From NCBI RefSeq assembly GCF_002831565.1, contig NZ_CP025096.1, positions 1,897,026 to 1,961,025 of the forward strand: 64,000 nt of DNA, written 5' to 3'. A model generated the notes under the pieces. The model ran no database searches. It was not told the origin of the DNA and saw only the letters and a list, made by a program, of their open reading frames with translations. Below, one piece after another: positions 27,326 to 36,705 of this stretch; positions within the stretch are counted from its first letter, which is position 1; each line of letters starts with the position of its first letter. Source of the DNA: Spirosoma pollinicola. Its GTDB lineage: Bacteria; Bacteroidota; Bacteroidia; Cytophagales; Spirosomataceae. A program made the translations under genes and the position numbers.

Positions 27326-27660
27326 AGGTATAGTGATTAGCTAAGTAATTATACTTACAAGATAAAATTTATACTAGCTAAAATTCAATTTCTTATTCTA
27401 TGGTTTTTCTATTTTTTCGGTTAAAATCTCCCTTAAAATCAAAGTACATAAAGCCCCGAATAACACATTCCCAATCAAGAGATGAGCAAAAGCCAAAACC
27501 ATCAGCCTATAGTTGTGTTACCTACGTGAGTGCCCCAGTTGACTATTGTGACACAGAAAAGCAATTCCATTTGCACATAACGTCCTTAGCCGGAGAAGCT
27601 TTACGGTATAGTGATACTGGTTACAATACGATTTAATGAAGAACCGTTTTTACTAACATA
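27326..27660. other. Intergenic region
   Basis: 335 bases between divergent genes; it should hold both promoters. The 78-codon frame at 27400-27636 has no family features and is not called. Confidence 0.4.
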
Positions 27661-28545
27661 ATGGAGCAAGCAGTAAAACCCCATCAGGCCGAGCGTGGAC
27701 AGAAATCAACTTTAATAGGTATTGCCGTCAATATTGGACTGGTGTTGGTTAAAGGACTGGCAGGATGGCTGGGTAACTCCTATGCCCTGATTGCCGATGC
27801 CATGGAATCAGGTACCGATATTGTTACCTCAATTTTTGTCTGGTTCGGGCTTCGAACAGCCTCAAAGGCACCCGACCAAAACCATCCTTATGGCCACGGG
27901 AAAGCCGAGCCATTGGCTGCTATAGTTGTGTCGATGGCCCTTGTGGGGGCGGCTATATTGATTGCAGTGCAGAGTATCCGTAATATTCAGGTGCCTCACG
28001 AAATCCCGGCTCCATTTACCCTGGCCGTCCTGGCAGGCGTAGTACTGGTGAAAGAAATCCTGTTTCGTCGAGTTGCTAAAGTAGGGGTTGAAACAGAAAG
28101 CAGCGCCGTTAAAGCTGATGCCTGGCACCATCGCAGCGATGCCATTACGTCTTTAACGGCGTTTGTGGGTATTAGTATCGCGCTCATTGGTGGGCCGGGC
28201 TACGAGAGCGCCGACGATTGGGCTGCTTTGCTGGCTTCTGGTTTTATAGTCGTCAACGCCTATCTTATTTTTCGCCCTTCCTTTGGCGAAATCATGGACG
28301 AAACCCCAGCTGGCGATTGGCAGCAAGAACTCAGTACCATTGCGTTGACAGTGCCCCAGGTCAGGGGAATTGATAAATACAGGGTTCGAAAAACTGGATT
28401 TGAGTACTTTGTTGATCTTCACATAGTGGTAGCGGGCGATCTGACAGTCAGGCAGGGGCACGACATCGCCCATGCCGTAAAAGCGGCTATACTCAGTGAA
28501 AAGCCAGCCGTATACGACGTACTGGTGCATGTCGAACCGGTATAA
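27661..28545 (+). CDS. Cation diffusion facilitator family transporter
   Basis: A 294-residue inner-membrane metal/proton antiporter that exports divalent cations (Zn, Fe or Mn). There are six membrane segments in the first 210 residues. The metal-site motifs are ALIADAMESGTD in helix 2 and DAWHHRSDAITS in helix 5. NHPYGHGKAEPLAA is the conserved loop. The cytoplasmic C-terminal domain has the usual alpha/beta fold with HIVVAGDLTVRQGHDIAH and DVLVHVEPV. Helix 5 carries the HxxxD pattern (HHRSD), typical of many Zn exporters. It appears monocistronic. Confidence 0.93.
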   Translation: MEQAVKPHQAERGQKSTLIGIAVNIGLVLVKGLAGWLGNSYALIADAMESGTDIVTSIFVWFGLRTASKAPDQNHPYGHGKAEPLAAIVVSMALVGAAILIAVQSIRNIQVPHEIPAPFTLAVLAGVVLVKEILFRRVAKVGVETESSAVKADAWHHRSDAITSLTAFVGISIALIGGPGYESADDWAALLASGFIVVNAYLIFRPSFGEIMDETPAGDWQQELSTIALTVPQVRGIDKYRVRKTGFEYFVDLHIVVAGDLTVRQGHDIAHAVKAAILSEKPAVYDVLVHVEPV

Positions 28546-28606
28546 GCAGCTAGATAAACACCAGAGCATGGTTGAGTCTAAGTTGCTAAAACCGATTCCT
28601 GTTTAG

Positions 28607-29089
28607 TTAGAATGTATATTGAATTGGAGGAAGCGTAATGGTTTCCCACCAATAAGAACGAATTTCCTGAAAGTACGAAAGCCAGTCTTTGAAATCAGTT
28701 GGTTTAACAACATAGGAAGAAACGCCAAGCTGATAAGCCGTTGAGATGTCTTCGGCACTCGACGACGAGCTGAACATCACAATAGGTATGTGATTGAACG
28801 GCGATGGCATGGTTTTAATTTGTCTCAACAATCCCCATCCTTCCTGACTATCCGGTAAATACAGATCCAGTAGGATTAATTTAGGAATTTCCCATTCCTG
28901 AAATTGCCAATCGCTCAGCAAGTCTATCGCTTGCTCCGGAGTGGACGCTCTTATTGGAGTTACTTCAGAAAGACACTCCTGCATGGCTCTGCGAATCAAC
29001 ATCCATTGATCGTCGTTATCATCAATGATCAATAATTTAGCCCGGCTAAAGTTGGCTTTAATTCTTGACTGGTCATCATTAGTTTTCAT
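28607..29089 (-). CDS. Single-domain response regulator
   Basis: 160 residues, receiver only. The acidic pocket is LLIIDDNDD, the phospho-acceptor Asp is in LILLDLYLPDSQEGW, and the switch residues are in IVMFSSS and VVKPTDF. The tail WLSYFQEIRSYWWETITLPP is shared in pattern with the proteins at 30095 and 49440. This is the Rcp1-like type known to accept phosphate from phytochrome or hybrid kinases. No kinase is adjacent. Confidence 0.9.
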   Translation of the reverse strand: MKTNDDQSRIKANFSRAKLLIIDDNDDQWMLIRRAMQECLSEVTPIRASTPEQAIDLLSDWQFQEWEIPKLILLDLYLPDSQEGWGLLRQIKTMPSPFNHIPIVMFSSSSSAEDISTAYQLGVSSYVVKPTDFKDWLSYFQEIRSYWWETITLPPIQYTF

Positions 29090-29417
29090 AACGTTTGTGA
29101 GTTAGGGAACCCTACTAGTTACCAACTAGCAATTAAGCTATTTGATTAATTTATTTGTTTTCATCTGCTGGTAATTGCGTATAAAATAGCATGTTGGCAT
29201 CCAATAAACGACTAGTGCAGGGATTTTTCCGCCAACATCATATCCTTGATATTGTACCAGATATAATAGTTGCATAACCGAACCAGACCATTTAGTACGA
29301 CGGTTGAAACTCTTATCAGAGTTTCCTGTATGTACCGCATAGGTATAACCGGTACATATAGTGAATGCTCAGAGAAAGTACCTGCTTAGGGATCAGGAGA
29401 GACAATTGCGGAAACGT
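29090..29417. other. Intergenic region
   Basis: About 330 bases with no supported gene. It should hold the promoter of the response regulator at 28607-29089. Confidence 0.4.
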
Positions 29418-29939
29418 TTATCCCGATAGCTGAGTCAGGCGAATCAGAATAACTTTATGGGAAATCTCGGCCTTGATCAGCCAGACTCGATTCCGGCTTA
29501 TCATAGATTCGTATTGACTAATAACCCTAGATTTTAGTGGACCCGAAGAAAAATTTTTCTGTGTGCGCTGCAACAAATGCTCAAGCCGGTCAATCATCTT
29601 CTGGTAATTGGCGATCTTCTTTTCAAACTGTTTGACTCGTTGTTGAATAAGCAGGATAAGTTCATCACCGTTGGCTAACGATAAGGTGGCGGGTACCGTC
29701 AACAGGGATTGCCAGTCTTTCTCCAGTTCCTGCATAGCTGCCAGGAAAGGCTCGCCATCAAAAACCGCAATGGGTAAGTCGGTTCGTTGGCCATCGTCCA
29801 AAATGTATGCTTGTGACAGCGTGCTTCCTTTGGCCACGATATCGCTCAGAAAATCGAAGGCAACTTCGAGCGTATCCAGCTGACAAAAAAACTCACGGTC
29901 CTGGGATTTGTGGTCTATGGACGTCAAATAAAGCATCAT
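29418..29939 (-). CDS. Hypothetical coiled-coil protein
   Basis: 173 residues, soluble, not recognised. The N-terminal half is mixed alpha/beta (MLYLTSIDHKSQDREFF, AYILDDGQRTDLP). Residues about 105-135 form a coiled coil (LIQQRVKQFEKKIANYQKM), and the C-terminus is beta-like. It lies between two receiver-only regulators on the same strand and might take part in the same signalling, but that is position only. Confidence 0.65.
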   Translation of the reverse strand: MMLYLTSIDHKSQDREFFCQLDTLEVAFDFLSDIVAKGSTLSQAYILDDGQRTDLPIAVFDGEPFLAAMQELEKDWQSLLTVPATLSLANGDELILLIQQRVKQFEKKIANYQKMIDRLEHLLQRTQKNFSSGPLKSRVISQYESMISRNRVWLIKAEISHKVILIRLTQLSG

Positions 29940-30094
29940 GAGCCACTTCGTTTATCGGTTTTCACGAAACCCTACCAACAAATAAACAGAATACAGCGGC
30001 AAATGGATACAACAAAAAAAATAAATGTACAGATGATCGAGCTGGCATGGTATGTCAGCATGGAACGTTTACGATAAGCTTGTGCCTTATTGGC

Positions 30095-30535
30095 TTACGC
30101 CATCTTTTGGAATCGTATTCTTGGCAGAGTCACGGTTTTGAACCAGTAGTGCCGCAAAGATCTTAAATATGCCACCCAATCATTAAAGCAGGAGGGCTTG
30201 ATGGTAAAGGAGGAGGCACCTAATGAATACGCATTATCAATATCAGCCTGAATTTGGCTGACCGTTAGAATCACGACAGGTAAATAGCGAGTTTCTGGAT
30301 TACCACGCAAAAAGGCAAGAAAGTCCAACCCATTTTCCCTGTCCTGTAAATAGCAGTCCAGCAGTACGAGTTTTGGCCCGTAGCCGTCCAGGGATTTGAT
30401 ATAGGTGATTGCCTCGGCAGTACTGTGAACCTGCAGGAAGGATGCTTCCGGAAAGCCAAGCAGCGAAGACTGACTTAAAATCTCAGTAAGCAGCGGATCA
30501 TCATCGACGATGAGGATAGGGAAGTGGTTCGGCAT
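30095..30535 (-). CDS. Single-domain response regulator
   Basis: About 146 residues, receiver only. It shows ILIVDDDPLL, LVLLDCYLQDRENG with the phospho-acceptor Asp, VVILTVSQ and FTIKPSCF. The tail WVAYLRSLRHYWFKTVTLP matches the pattern of the 28607 and 49440 proteins. ATG 30535 (MPNHFPILIVDDD) is the natural start; the frame runs on upstream to 30580. No kinase is adjacent. It may be a paralogue of the other Rcp1-like proteins here. Confidence 0.9.
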   Translation of the reverse strand: MPNHFPILIVDDDPLLTEILSQSSLLGFPEASFLQVHSTAEAITYIKSLDGYGPKLVLLDCYLQDRENGLDFLAFLRGNPETRYLPVVILTVSQIQADIDNAYSLGASSFTIKPSCFNDWVAYLRSLRHYWFKTVTLPRIRFQKMA

Positions 30536-30580
30536 AGTTTTGTTACGGATAAGCAATGGCAAGTTAACTAATTTCCACAA

Positions 30581-31288
30581 AGTCTACATAGACACATTAG
30601 TAAACGGTCGATAATGGTTTGCATTTATGGAAAAATAAATGATTATCGTAACAAAATCGATATAAAGTAAACTTTTCGTTTCGCAAAATGGCTCGATTGG
30701 TCAGTCTACTCTCAATACGCACTCAATAATAGAATAGTTTCGCTATAAAAGAAGCTCCATCCCCAGAAAAAGAAGTAACTACCGTACCGCTGATGCCATT
30801 GAGGACCATCAGGCGAGTATATAAACAAGAAGAAGGGAAGCCAATAAATTGACAGATTCAGCAAAAGACTAGTTGCCAATCAAGATCAATTTAACTGATG
30901 GCGCTGAAAGTTAAACTGCCTCTAAAGGCATTAGGGGAGATTGGTGCGATGACTGTGATTCAACAAATCGGCTGTGAGAAGCGGGACTCTATTGATCAGC
31001 TGTAATATAAAAAATGCAAATGGTATTCAGTTTGGTACGACGGGAAGTAAACACCCGTTAGAGTCAAAGCTATTAGTCTGGCTAGTGCATTAAACCAGCA
31101 GCTTGACAACGCCGTACCAAAACAGGACAGACGACGAGACCAATACGGCCCAGGCGACAGCATTCTTAACGTCGGTAACCGTAAGGCTTGTTGTAATGAT
31201 GATACGGATTTTCATGGCTATGCTAGTTGGGGTAGTCGATTCAACTAGTTTTCAGCAAAGTCCGTACCAGAAATAATGGGAATGGTAA
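30581..31288. other. Decayed, gene-poor stretch
   Basis: No intact gene. One plus-strand frame from about 31016 to 31280 reads protein-like for long stretches but is cut by TAA and TAG codons, suggesting a decaying gene upstream of the zinc-ribbon fragment. A 36-codon open run from ATG 30898 also exists. The origin is unknown; mobile or phage-derived DNA is likely given the neighbours. Confidence 0.4.
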
Positions 31289-31510
31289 AGTAATGGGCGA
31301 AGACAGCTCGTAATAGAATTAACGGAAAAGACTAAACCAGTGAGGAGTTTAAAATACCTACGTGCTGAACGCTTTAACGGTCGTGTATATTATCACAAAC
31401 TGTGTCTCCACTGCAACAATAAATATGAGTGTGTTAGAATGGATTCCGCTTTCGGCTGTAATGGGTGTGCTAAAGCCGCAAGGAGGAAGCGTAAACTTCA
31501 ATTTGTATAG
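31289..31510 (+). pseudogene. Fragment with a Cys4 zinc-ribbon
   Basis: A 73-codon open frame without a convincing start, ending at TAG 31508-31510. The translation contains VYYHKLCLHCNNKYECV and then FGCNGCAKAARRKRK, giving CxxC...CxxC, a likely zinc-binding treble-clef or ribbon with a basic tail. Such modules occur in homing endonucleases, recombinases and phage proteins. The preceding sequence in another frame looks protein-like with stops, so this is most likely the end of a frameshifted gene. Confidence 0.4.
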
Positions 31511-31691
31511 TACCTTGTCAAATTATGATATTTATTTAAATGCTCTTGTTTAAAAGGCATTTTTTGTTTTTCTGTTGATATGATATGATATAATATATCA
31601 GATTCTCATACATAAATTTTATAATGCTACAAACTGTTTTATCTCCAATAAATAATTTAGAACTAAATGGTGATTCATAATTCTAATCTGT

Positions 31692-34600
31692 TTATTGAAG
31701 ATAAAACTTTATGTACAAATTAATTAATTCCTTGTTAGCATTTCCAGCTTTTATGTGCGTTGTGAGAGACTCTACAACTTGTGGAATTTCTTTTAGCTTT
31801 TTATGTATATATGAATCATGCATATAATTTAGCCAATTTGGATTAAAGTTGTTATAATTATACTTTTCAGGCGACAAATAAAATTTCATATAGTCTTCAC
31901 TAATAAATTTAGATTCATATATTTCATCAGTAATAGTAATATTTAGAGAATAAACAAGTCTAATTAAATTGAGAAAATTATAATTTATTATTTCTCTTTT
32001 TTGTGCTTGTTCAGATAATAAAGTATAAATATCATTAAATGAGTCAAAAGGAGTAGTATTGTTTTTTATGAAGTTTATATAATTTGGAAAATGTTCTTTA
32101 TAATCAATAATATTATTGATAGAATAATCCCAATAAAGGCTATCTGAAAAATCTTGATTTAACTGATGTGTAATTTTATCTATAATTAATGGCTTTATAT
32201 TATCATCTACCAAATACCATAAATAAAATAAGTATTTGTTCGTTTTAGACCGAACGCCACTATTGAGACCTTCTTGATTTAAAATAATTTTTTCAATAAG
32301 GTTAACTTCGTTGATTTTTTTTTCATTAGTTCTTGTTGAAAATATTCCTGCCATTGACTTAAATATTTCTTCGGTAATAAGTTTTGGCTTACGACAAAGC
32401 GCAGATAAAAAATTGTGATAAAAGTCAAGAGATAAATTATTTTTATTTCCCTCAATAAAAAAAACTAGACAATTAATATTATACCAATATAAAGTTTCAG
32501 TCGCATTTATAAAATCTATAAACTGATTGCCAATAAACTCAATTTCTACTTCATTTATGTCTACAATTCTTAATAGTAAGCAGATATTGTCGAAAATATC
32601 AGTAAACTTACTTTTATGGACACCAGCTTTTTGAATTTGGTAAGTGAATTTTTGATTCGCTTCAACATCTCTCCCAAAAATATTATTTTCAGAATATAAA
32701 GATTTGAGATAGTTATTGATAATTTTTGGTAACTTTATTTTTGCATCTTCATCAAGATCAATATTCTTTATCTCATAATTTCTTAATACTTTTTGTAATT
32801 TCTTAAAATTTCCATAATTAATAAAATAAGTACAAAATGAAAGATTAAGCGTCTGTCCACCGCGTGAATATTTTTGATAAATTTTATGATTCAATAATAA
32901 TGCTTCAACACCGGTATTAAATAAATTCCTGTATTCGCTAAAAATATCGCTTACTATACAATTTCTTTCATAAAACATCTCAACACTACCCAAGTGAAAG
33001 TCTATTATTTTTGAGGAGTCGTGGGTATTATAAGAAGTACCTTTTTTGATACTTTCAAATAAGTCTTTTATTTTCTCATATTCATCATATACATTATTCA
33101 CTGACCTTCGTAGTACTTCATCATCTCTTATAATTTTTAAAAGTTCAGATTCTTCCTTTGAAACATCATTTATTTGCCTATACACAGCTTCTAAATCAAT
33201 TAAGCTAGCTTTAGCTTCTAACTCAGTAGTTAGTTTTGCTTCAATATTATTATATTCGTAAAGGCCCATATTATGGCCGAGTTTTATTAAATTAGACTTT
33301 GCGATAAAATATATTATATATTTCTCCATATGCCAAGCTTTCTGTGCAATATCTTCAAACATATTGAATGCCTGAAAATAATTTGACATCTTATAGTGAG
33401 AAAAGGCTAATAGAGAATCTTCTTTAATGTCAGTTGCATCTGTAATTTCTCCAGTCTGTATGAAATTGATTAACTTGTCAAATTTTAGATTATTTATTAA
33501 ACAATTAGGACATTCACAAAATTTCTCAATACTATTTAAGAGAACTATATCATTTCTTTCAATAGTACCATATTCATTTACTGTTTCTTTTGAATGTAAT
33601 ATTGAAATTGCTGAATAGTTTAGAATTTTTATTATAAATTCACTAAATTTATTTATTTCTTTGGCGTAATTAATATTATTTAGTTGTTTAATATATTCAT
33701 CTGTAATTTTAGTATTTCCGTTATTATAAATTGTATTGTTGTATAAAAAGTTTACCAACTCCGAATTATTTACTTTTAAAGAATATGTTTCATGCTCATT
33801 ATAGTAAGTCTGCTTATCAGTGTTATTAAATGGATAAACATTTGCTATGAAAAAGTAGGGTAATGAATTTAATTCAGAAAATCTCTTTAAAGATAAATAC
33901 ATTTGTTCAAAATAATCTTTCTTCGCTAACCCTTCTATAAATCTATCATATTGATTAATAAAAGTAATTAAATCTAATAGTTCAATTCCTTTGTCTAATA
34001 AATTTGTACCTTCTCTTTTAAATGATATACTGTTAGCATTTTCACCCTTAAGAAATTTTTCTACAACTTCTTTGTTAGGTTCATAGCTTATGACATTTAC
34101 ACCTTTCTCTTTTAAATAATTTATTTTATACTCACTAAAATATTCGGGAGCTAATAAATATGAGCTTTGAAAATCCTTACCTAAGATGTTTCTTACTTTT
34201 TGTAAGATAATTTTTAAGTCTATGTCGGAATAACTATACCCGACAAAGAGTACAAGTTTTGTTGAGAAAATTGACTTAATGAATGCATCAAATAAAGGAT
34301 GCTTAACATCATAATCAAGATAATCTTCTTCCTTCAAGGTAAAATCATCATTATCTAAATCTCCATGAATTTTTACTAAAAGGTTTGAATTAGAGGCATA
34401 AGGGAACTCTGAATCTTTTTTAATTATTGAAAAAGGTAATGCCCTATTTCTTACTACTTGTTCAAGTAAGTCGTCAAAATTAGTAGTTATAATATGTTCG
34501 GGTTGTAAATCAAAAATTGCTTCATTAATTTGATTATATTTTTTCTTCTTATGATGAAGGATATGTCTTATTTTCTGAATGTATTCTTTATGCTTCTTTT

Positions 34601-34715
34601 CGTTGAAATAAATTTGAGCAACCTGAAGGGGGTCTTCGGTATCCTCATTTTCTATCCCTATATCATCTTTAAGTTGATTTACCATATTTGTCCAGCTTGG
34701 TATACCAGAGTTCAT
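31692..34715 (-). CDS. SIR2-domain protein, defence-sirtuin type, 5' end interrupted
   Basis: About 1007 residues from the first ATG, in very AT-rich DNA unlike its neighbours, which points to transfer. The N-terminal SIR2 domain shows IITTNFDDLLEQ, the probable catalytic His in VKIHGDLDNDD and LFVGYSYSDID. The rest is long, helical and unassigned. Large SIR2 proteins of this layout are known NAD-depleting phage-defence proteins (DSR type); equivalence is inferred. The NAD-binding motif VFVGAGVS lies in frame just upstream of the ATG (34716-34739) but has no start codon: a TGA at 34749-34751 closes the frame. The gene thus seems to have lost its first 15-30 codons, and the product from 34715 would lack part of the NAD pocket. 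Confidence 0.8.
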   Translation of the reverse strand: MNSGIPSWTNMVNQLKDDIGIENEDTEDPLQVAQIYFNEKKHKEYIQKIRHILHHKKKKYNQINEAIFDLQPEHIITTNFDDLLEQVVRNRALPFSIIKKDSEFPYASNSNLLVKIHGDLDNDDFTLKEEDYLDYDVKHPLFDAFIKSIFSTKLVLFVGYSYSDIDLKIILQKVRNILGKDFQSSYLLAPEYFSEYKINYLKEKGVNVISYEPNKEVVEKFLKGENANSISFKREGTNLLDKGIELLDLITFINQYDRFIEGLAKKDYFEQMYLSLKRFSELNSLPYFFIANVYPFNNTDKQTYYNEHETYSLKVNNSELVNFLYNNTIYNNGNTKITDEYIKQLNNINYAKEINKFSEFIIKILNYSAISILHSKETVNEYGTIERNDIVLLNSIEKFCECPNCLINNLKFDKLINFIQTGEITDATDIKEDSLLAFSHYKMSNYFQAFNMFEDIAQKAWHMEKYIIYFIAKSNLIKLGHNMGLYEYNNIEAKLTTELEAKASLIDLEAVYRQINDVSKEESELLKIIRDDEVLRRSVNNVYDEYEKIKDLFESIKKGTSYNTHDSSKIIDFHLGSVEMFYERNCIVSDIFSEYRNLFNTGVEALLLNHKIYQKYSRGGQTLNLSFCTYFINYGNFKKLQKVLRNYEIKNIDLDEDAKIKLPKIINNYLKSLYSENNIFGRDVEANQKFTYQIQKAGVHKSKFTDIFDNICLLLRIVDINEVEIEFIGNQFIDFINATETLYWYNINCLVFFIEGNKNNLSLDFYHNFLSALCRKPKLITEEIFKSMAGIFSTRTNEKKINEVNLIEKIILNQEGLNSGVRSKTNKYLFYLWYLVDDNIKPLIIDKITHQLNQDFSDSLYWDYSINNIIDYKEHFPNYINFIKNNTTPFDSFNDIYTLLSEQAQKREIINYNFLNLIRLVYSLNITITDEIYESKFISEDYMKFYLSPEKYNYNNFNPNWLNYMHDSYIHKKLKEIPQVVESLTTHIKAGNANKELINLYIKFYLQ

Positions 34716-34739
34716 AGAAACACCTGCTCCAACGAAAAC

Positions 34740-35040
34740 GGGTGCATTTCAAATTGTCGCCTGATGTCGTTAGCTTAGGGCATGACTGAAGATGAATACA
34801 TAGCCTTGGCCCGCCAAAAATATCAAGACCTGCAACAACTTAAAAGCAAGCCAACTTTCTACGACTATGAAAAGTCGTTCGATGAAATTTGGCAGGAATT
34901 GGGTCGGCAAGTCTTGGAAAAAAGCCTGAGTGATGTGCCAACTGACCGACGTAAAAAAAAAGATGACAACGCGTTACGGACAGATACAAATTGCTAACAG
35001 TGAATTATTTAGCCAACACCCCAACGGATTTGGCCTAGCT
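34740..35040 (+). mobile_element. Insertion-sequence fragment
   Basis: Begins GGGTGCATTTCAAATTGTCG at 34740, directly after the last in-frame SIR2 codon, and carries the first part of a transposase gene. A leading GGG is usual for ISKra4-family ends, from memory. The element stops being recognisable near the TAG at about 35040, so its right part is lost. It explains the missing 5' end of the SIR2 gene. Confidence 0.45.
34782..34997 (+). pseudogene. Truncated, frameshifted transposase N-terminus
   Basis: MTEDEYIALARQKYQDLQQL, then TFYDYEKSFDEIWQELGRQVLE and SDVPTDRRKKK form the N-terminal part of a Cytophagales transposase, probably ISKra4-like (from memory). A run of nine A residues (34955-34963 region) breaks the frame: the expected continuation MTTRYGQIQIANS is read in another frame and ends at a TAG near 35040. 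Only about 85 codons of a gene that should be several hundred codons remain. Confidence 0.6.
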
Positions 35041-35205
35041 AGCTAGTGAATCTGCTACTTTAAACTGGACACTACAGTAAGAAACAGCTGCCTAAAAAAA
35101 GGTAGCAAGTCCAGTTCTAAACTAAAGACCCCATCCGTGGTTCATGCTAGGTTGTCTAGCGAAAAACTGACTAACCTAAACAGACTATCTGACTGCCTAC
35201 TACGT

Positions 35206-36117
35206 ATGACTCTGACTTATAGCCGGCGTGGGTCCGGTAAACCACTTTTGCTGCTTCACGGCATTGGCAGTTCCCTGAAGACTTGGGATCTCATTCTGGA
35301 TGAGTTGGCCACCCAGCGGGATGTAATCGCGCTGGACTTACCCGGTTTCGGCCAATCGCCAGCCTTGGTCGGAGAGGTTTCTGTTCCCACCCTGGCCGAT
35401 GCGGTGACCGACTTTTTAACCCAGCACCAGCTGCTGGGCATTGATGCCGTAGGGAATTCGATGGGAGCCCGGCTGGTGCTTGAACTCGCCCGGCGGGGCC
35501 AAGTTGTGGGAGCCGTCATATCCCTAGATCCAGGGGGCTTCTGGCAAGGCTGGCAGGTCGCCTATTTCTATCAGTCGGTTCGGCTATCGGCCCAATTATC
35601 CCAACTCATCCAACCCGTCTTACCACCCCTGGTCAACAATCCGGTAAGCCGTACGCTGCTGTTTGCTCAATTTTCAGCCCATCCCTGGACGATCCCAGCA
35701 CAGGTGGCTCTTAATGAATTTCGGGAGTTTTTACCCACCCCCAGCTTCACCAAGCTGCTGGATAGTCTGGCTCATGGTCCCCCGCAGCAGGGTGCAGCAG
35801 TTGGTTCCATCCCGAACCTGGTCATTGGCTGGGGTCGTCAGGACCGTATTTGTCCACCCAGTCAGGCGAAACGGGCCTTAGAGTTGTTTCCTGACGCGCA
35901 GCTTCATTGGTTTTCGAATTGTGGTCACGTGCCCCAATTGGATGTGCCCGACGAAACGGTGGCGCTTATTCTGGCCGTAACGGAGGGGCGTTATGAAGCC
36001 CATTCCCAAACGCCCACCTTGGCTAAAGCGTCTGAGGTTTCAGGAAAAATCTTTGTTGGTTTAAGTGCTGCAGTGCTGGTGGTTGGCCTGTTTCTCGCCT
36101 TTGGCAGGAAAAAGTAA
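35206..36117 (+). CDS. Alpha/beta hydrolase with C-terminal membrane anchor
   Basis: About 303 residues. Hydrolase-fold landmarks are LLLLHGIGSSLKTWD, DLPGFGQS, the nucleophile elbow VGNSMGARL (Ser), WGRQDRICPP (Asp region) and SNCGHVPQLD (His). A single hydrophobic segment near the end (IFVGLSAAVLVVGLFLAFG) followed by RKK suggests a C-terminal membrane anchor. The substrate is unknown. ATG 35206 is preferred to 35137. It opens the GC-richer cluster of hydrolases and oxidoreductases and stands on the plus strand. Confidence 0.85.
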   Translation: MTLTYSRRGSGKPLLLLHGIGSSLKTWDLILDELATQRDVIALDLPGFGQSPALVGEVSVPTLADAVTDFLTQHQLLGIDAVGNSMGARLVLELARRGQVVGAVISLDPGGFWQGWQVAYFYQSVRLSAQLSQLIQPVLPPLVNNPVSRTLLFAQFSAHPWTIPAQVALNEFREFLPTPSFTKLLDSLAHGPPQQGAAVGSIPNLVIGWGRQDRICPPSQAKRALELFPDAQLHWFSNCGHVPQLDVPDETVALILAVTEGRYEAHSQTPTLAKASEVSGKIFVGLSAAVLVVGLFLAFGRKK

Positions 36118-36353
36118 GGGCAACCCTGACCAAGCTTTAGCTGGTTAATCATTGCAGATTAATTAGCTACAGCTTGAGGTTAGTGTCAGTAAAGCGTAAT
36201 CTATCTACGTTTAATTTATTGTTTAGGGTAGTGGCTAAGATCGGGAAGCTATGAGCAATCATAGTCGAAATGTACCATTTTCGAGGTCTCAAATTTCTAC
36301 TGAAATTTATCGTCTTCTTCTAGAATAAATACAAGTTATAATTTTACTTGATT

Positions 36354-36483
36354 CGTTCACGAAAACGCTTCGACGAATGAACAAGATTTAATGGTTTTCA
36401 GTGCAGCTCGCTTAATTGCCTTTGAATCTAAAAGCGTTCACGAAAAGGTTACGTTTTCTGGACGATTACTATGAAAAGTACAA
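36354..36483 (+). repeat. 130-bp diverged repeat, left copy
   Basis: Matches 46022-46151 in the same orientation without gaps. The best-conserved parts are the first 29 bases and the last 49 bases. Each copy contains CGTTCAYGAAAA twice, 81 bases apart (36354 and 36435 here). The two copies lie just outside the esterase-to-SDR cluster. They could be remnants of a mobile-element end or of a regulatory RNA. Confidence 0.6.
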
Positions 36484-36652
36484 AATTTAACCCTCTCAAC
36501 TTTGGCTTGATCTTGTCTTGAACAGATTTGTAAAGTGCAAATTTAGTGCCAATGAAATTGATCTTTGCCATCAAGCGAAAAAAAGCCAATACCCTACCTA
36601 AACGATGGTTTATCGTTTAAGCCAGAGCGAAATTTCTTTAATAGCTATATAA

Positions 36653-36685
36653 AAAAGCCGTTAAGCATAGAGCTTAACGGCTTTT
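36653..36685 (-). terminator. Intrinsic terminator for the esterase gene
   Basis: A 14-bp perfect stem (36653-36666 with 36672-36685), five-base loop and T run on the minus strand, about 20 bases past the esterase stop. Confidence 0.85.
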
Positions 36686-36705
36686 GTCTTCGAAGAATCT
36701 AAGGT

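Noticed and set aside
27400..27636. 78-codon plus-strand frame before the cation transporter
   Set aside because: Composition is unlike a protein and there is no partner; more likely promoter DNA.
35041..35136. Displaced N-terminus of the SIR2 protein beyond the IS fragment
   Set aside because: The minus-strand frames contain early stops and no SIR2-like sequence.
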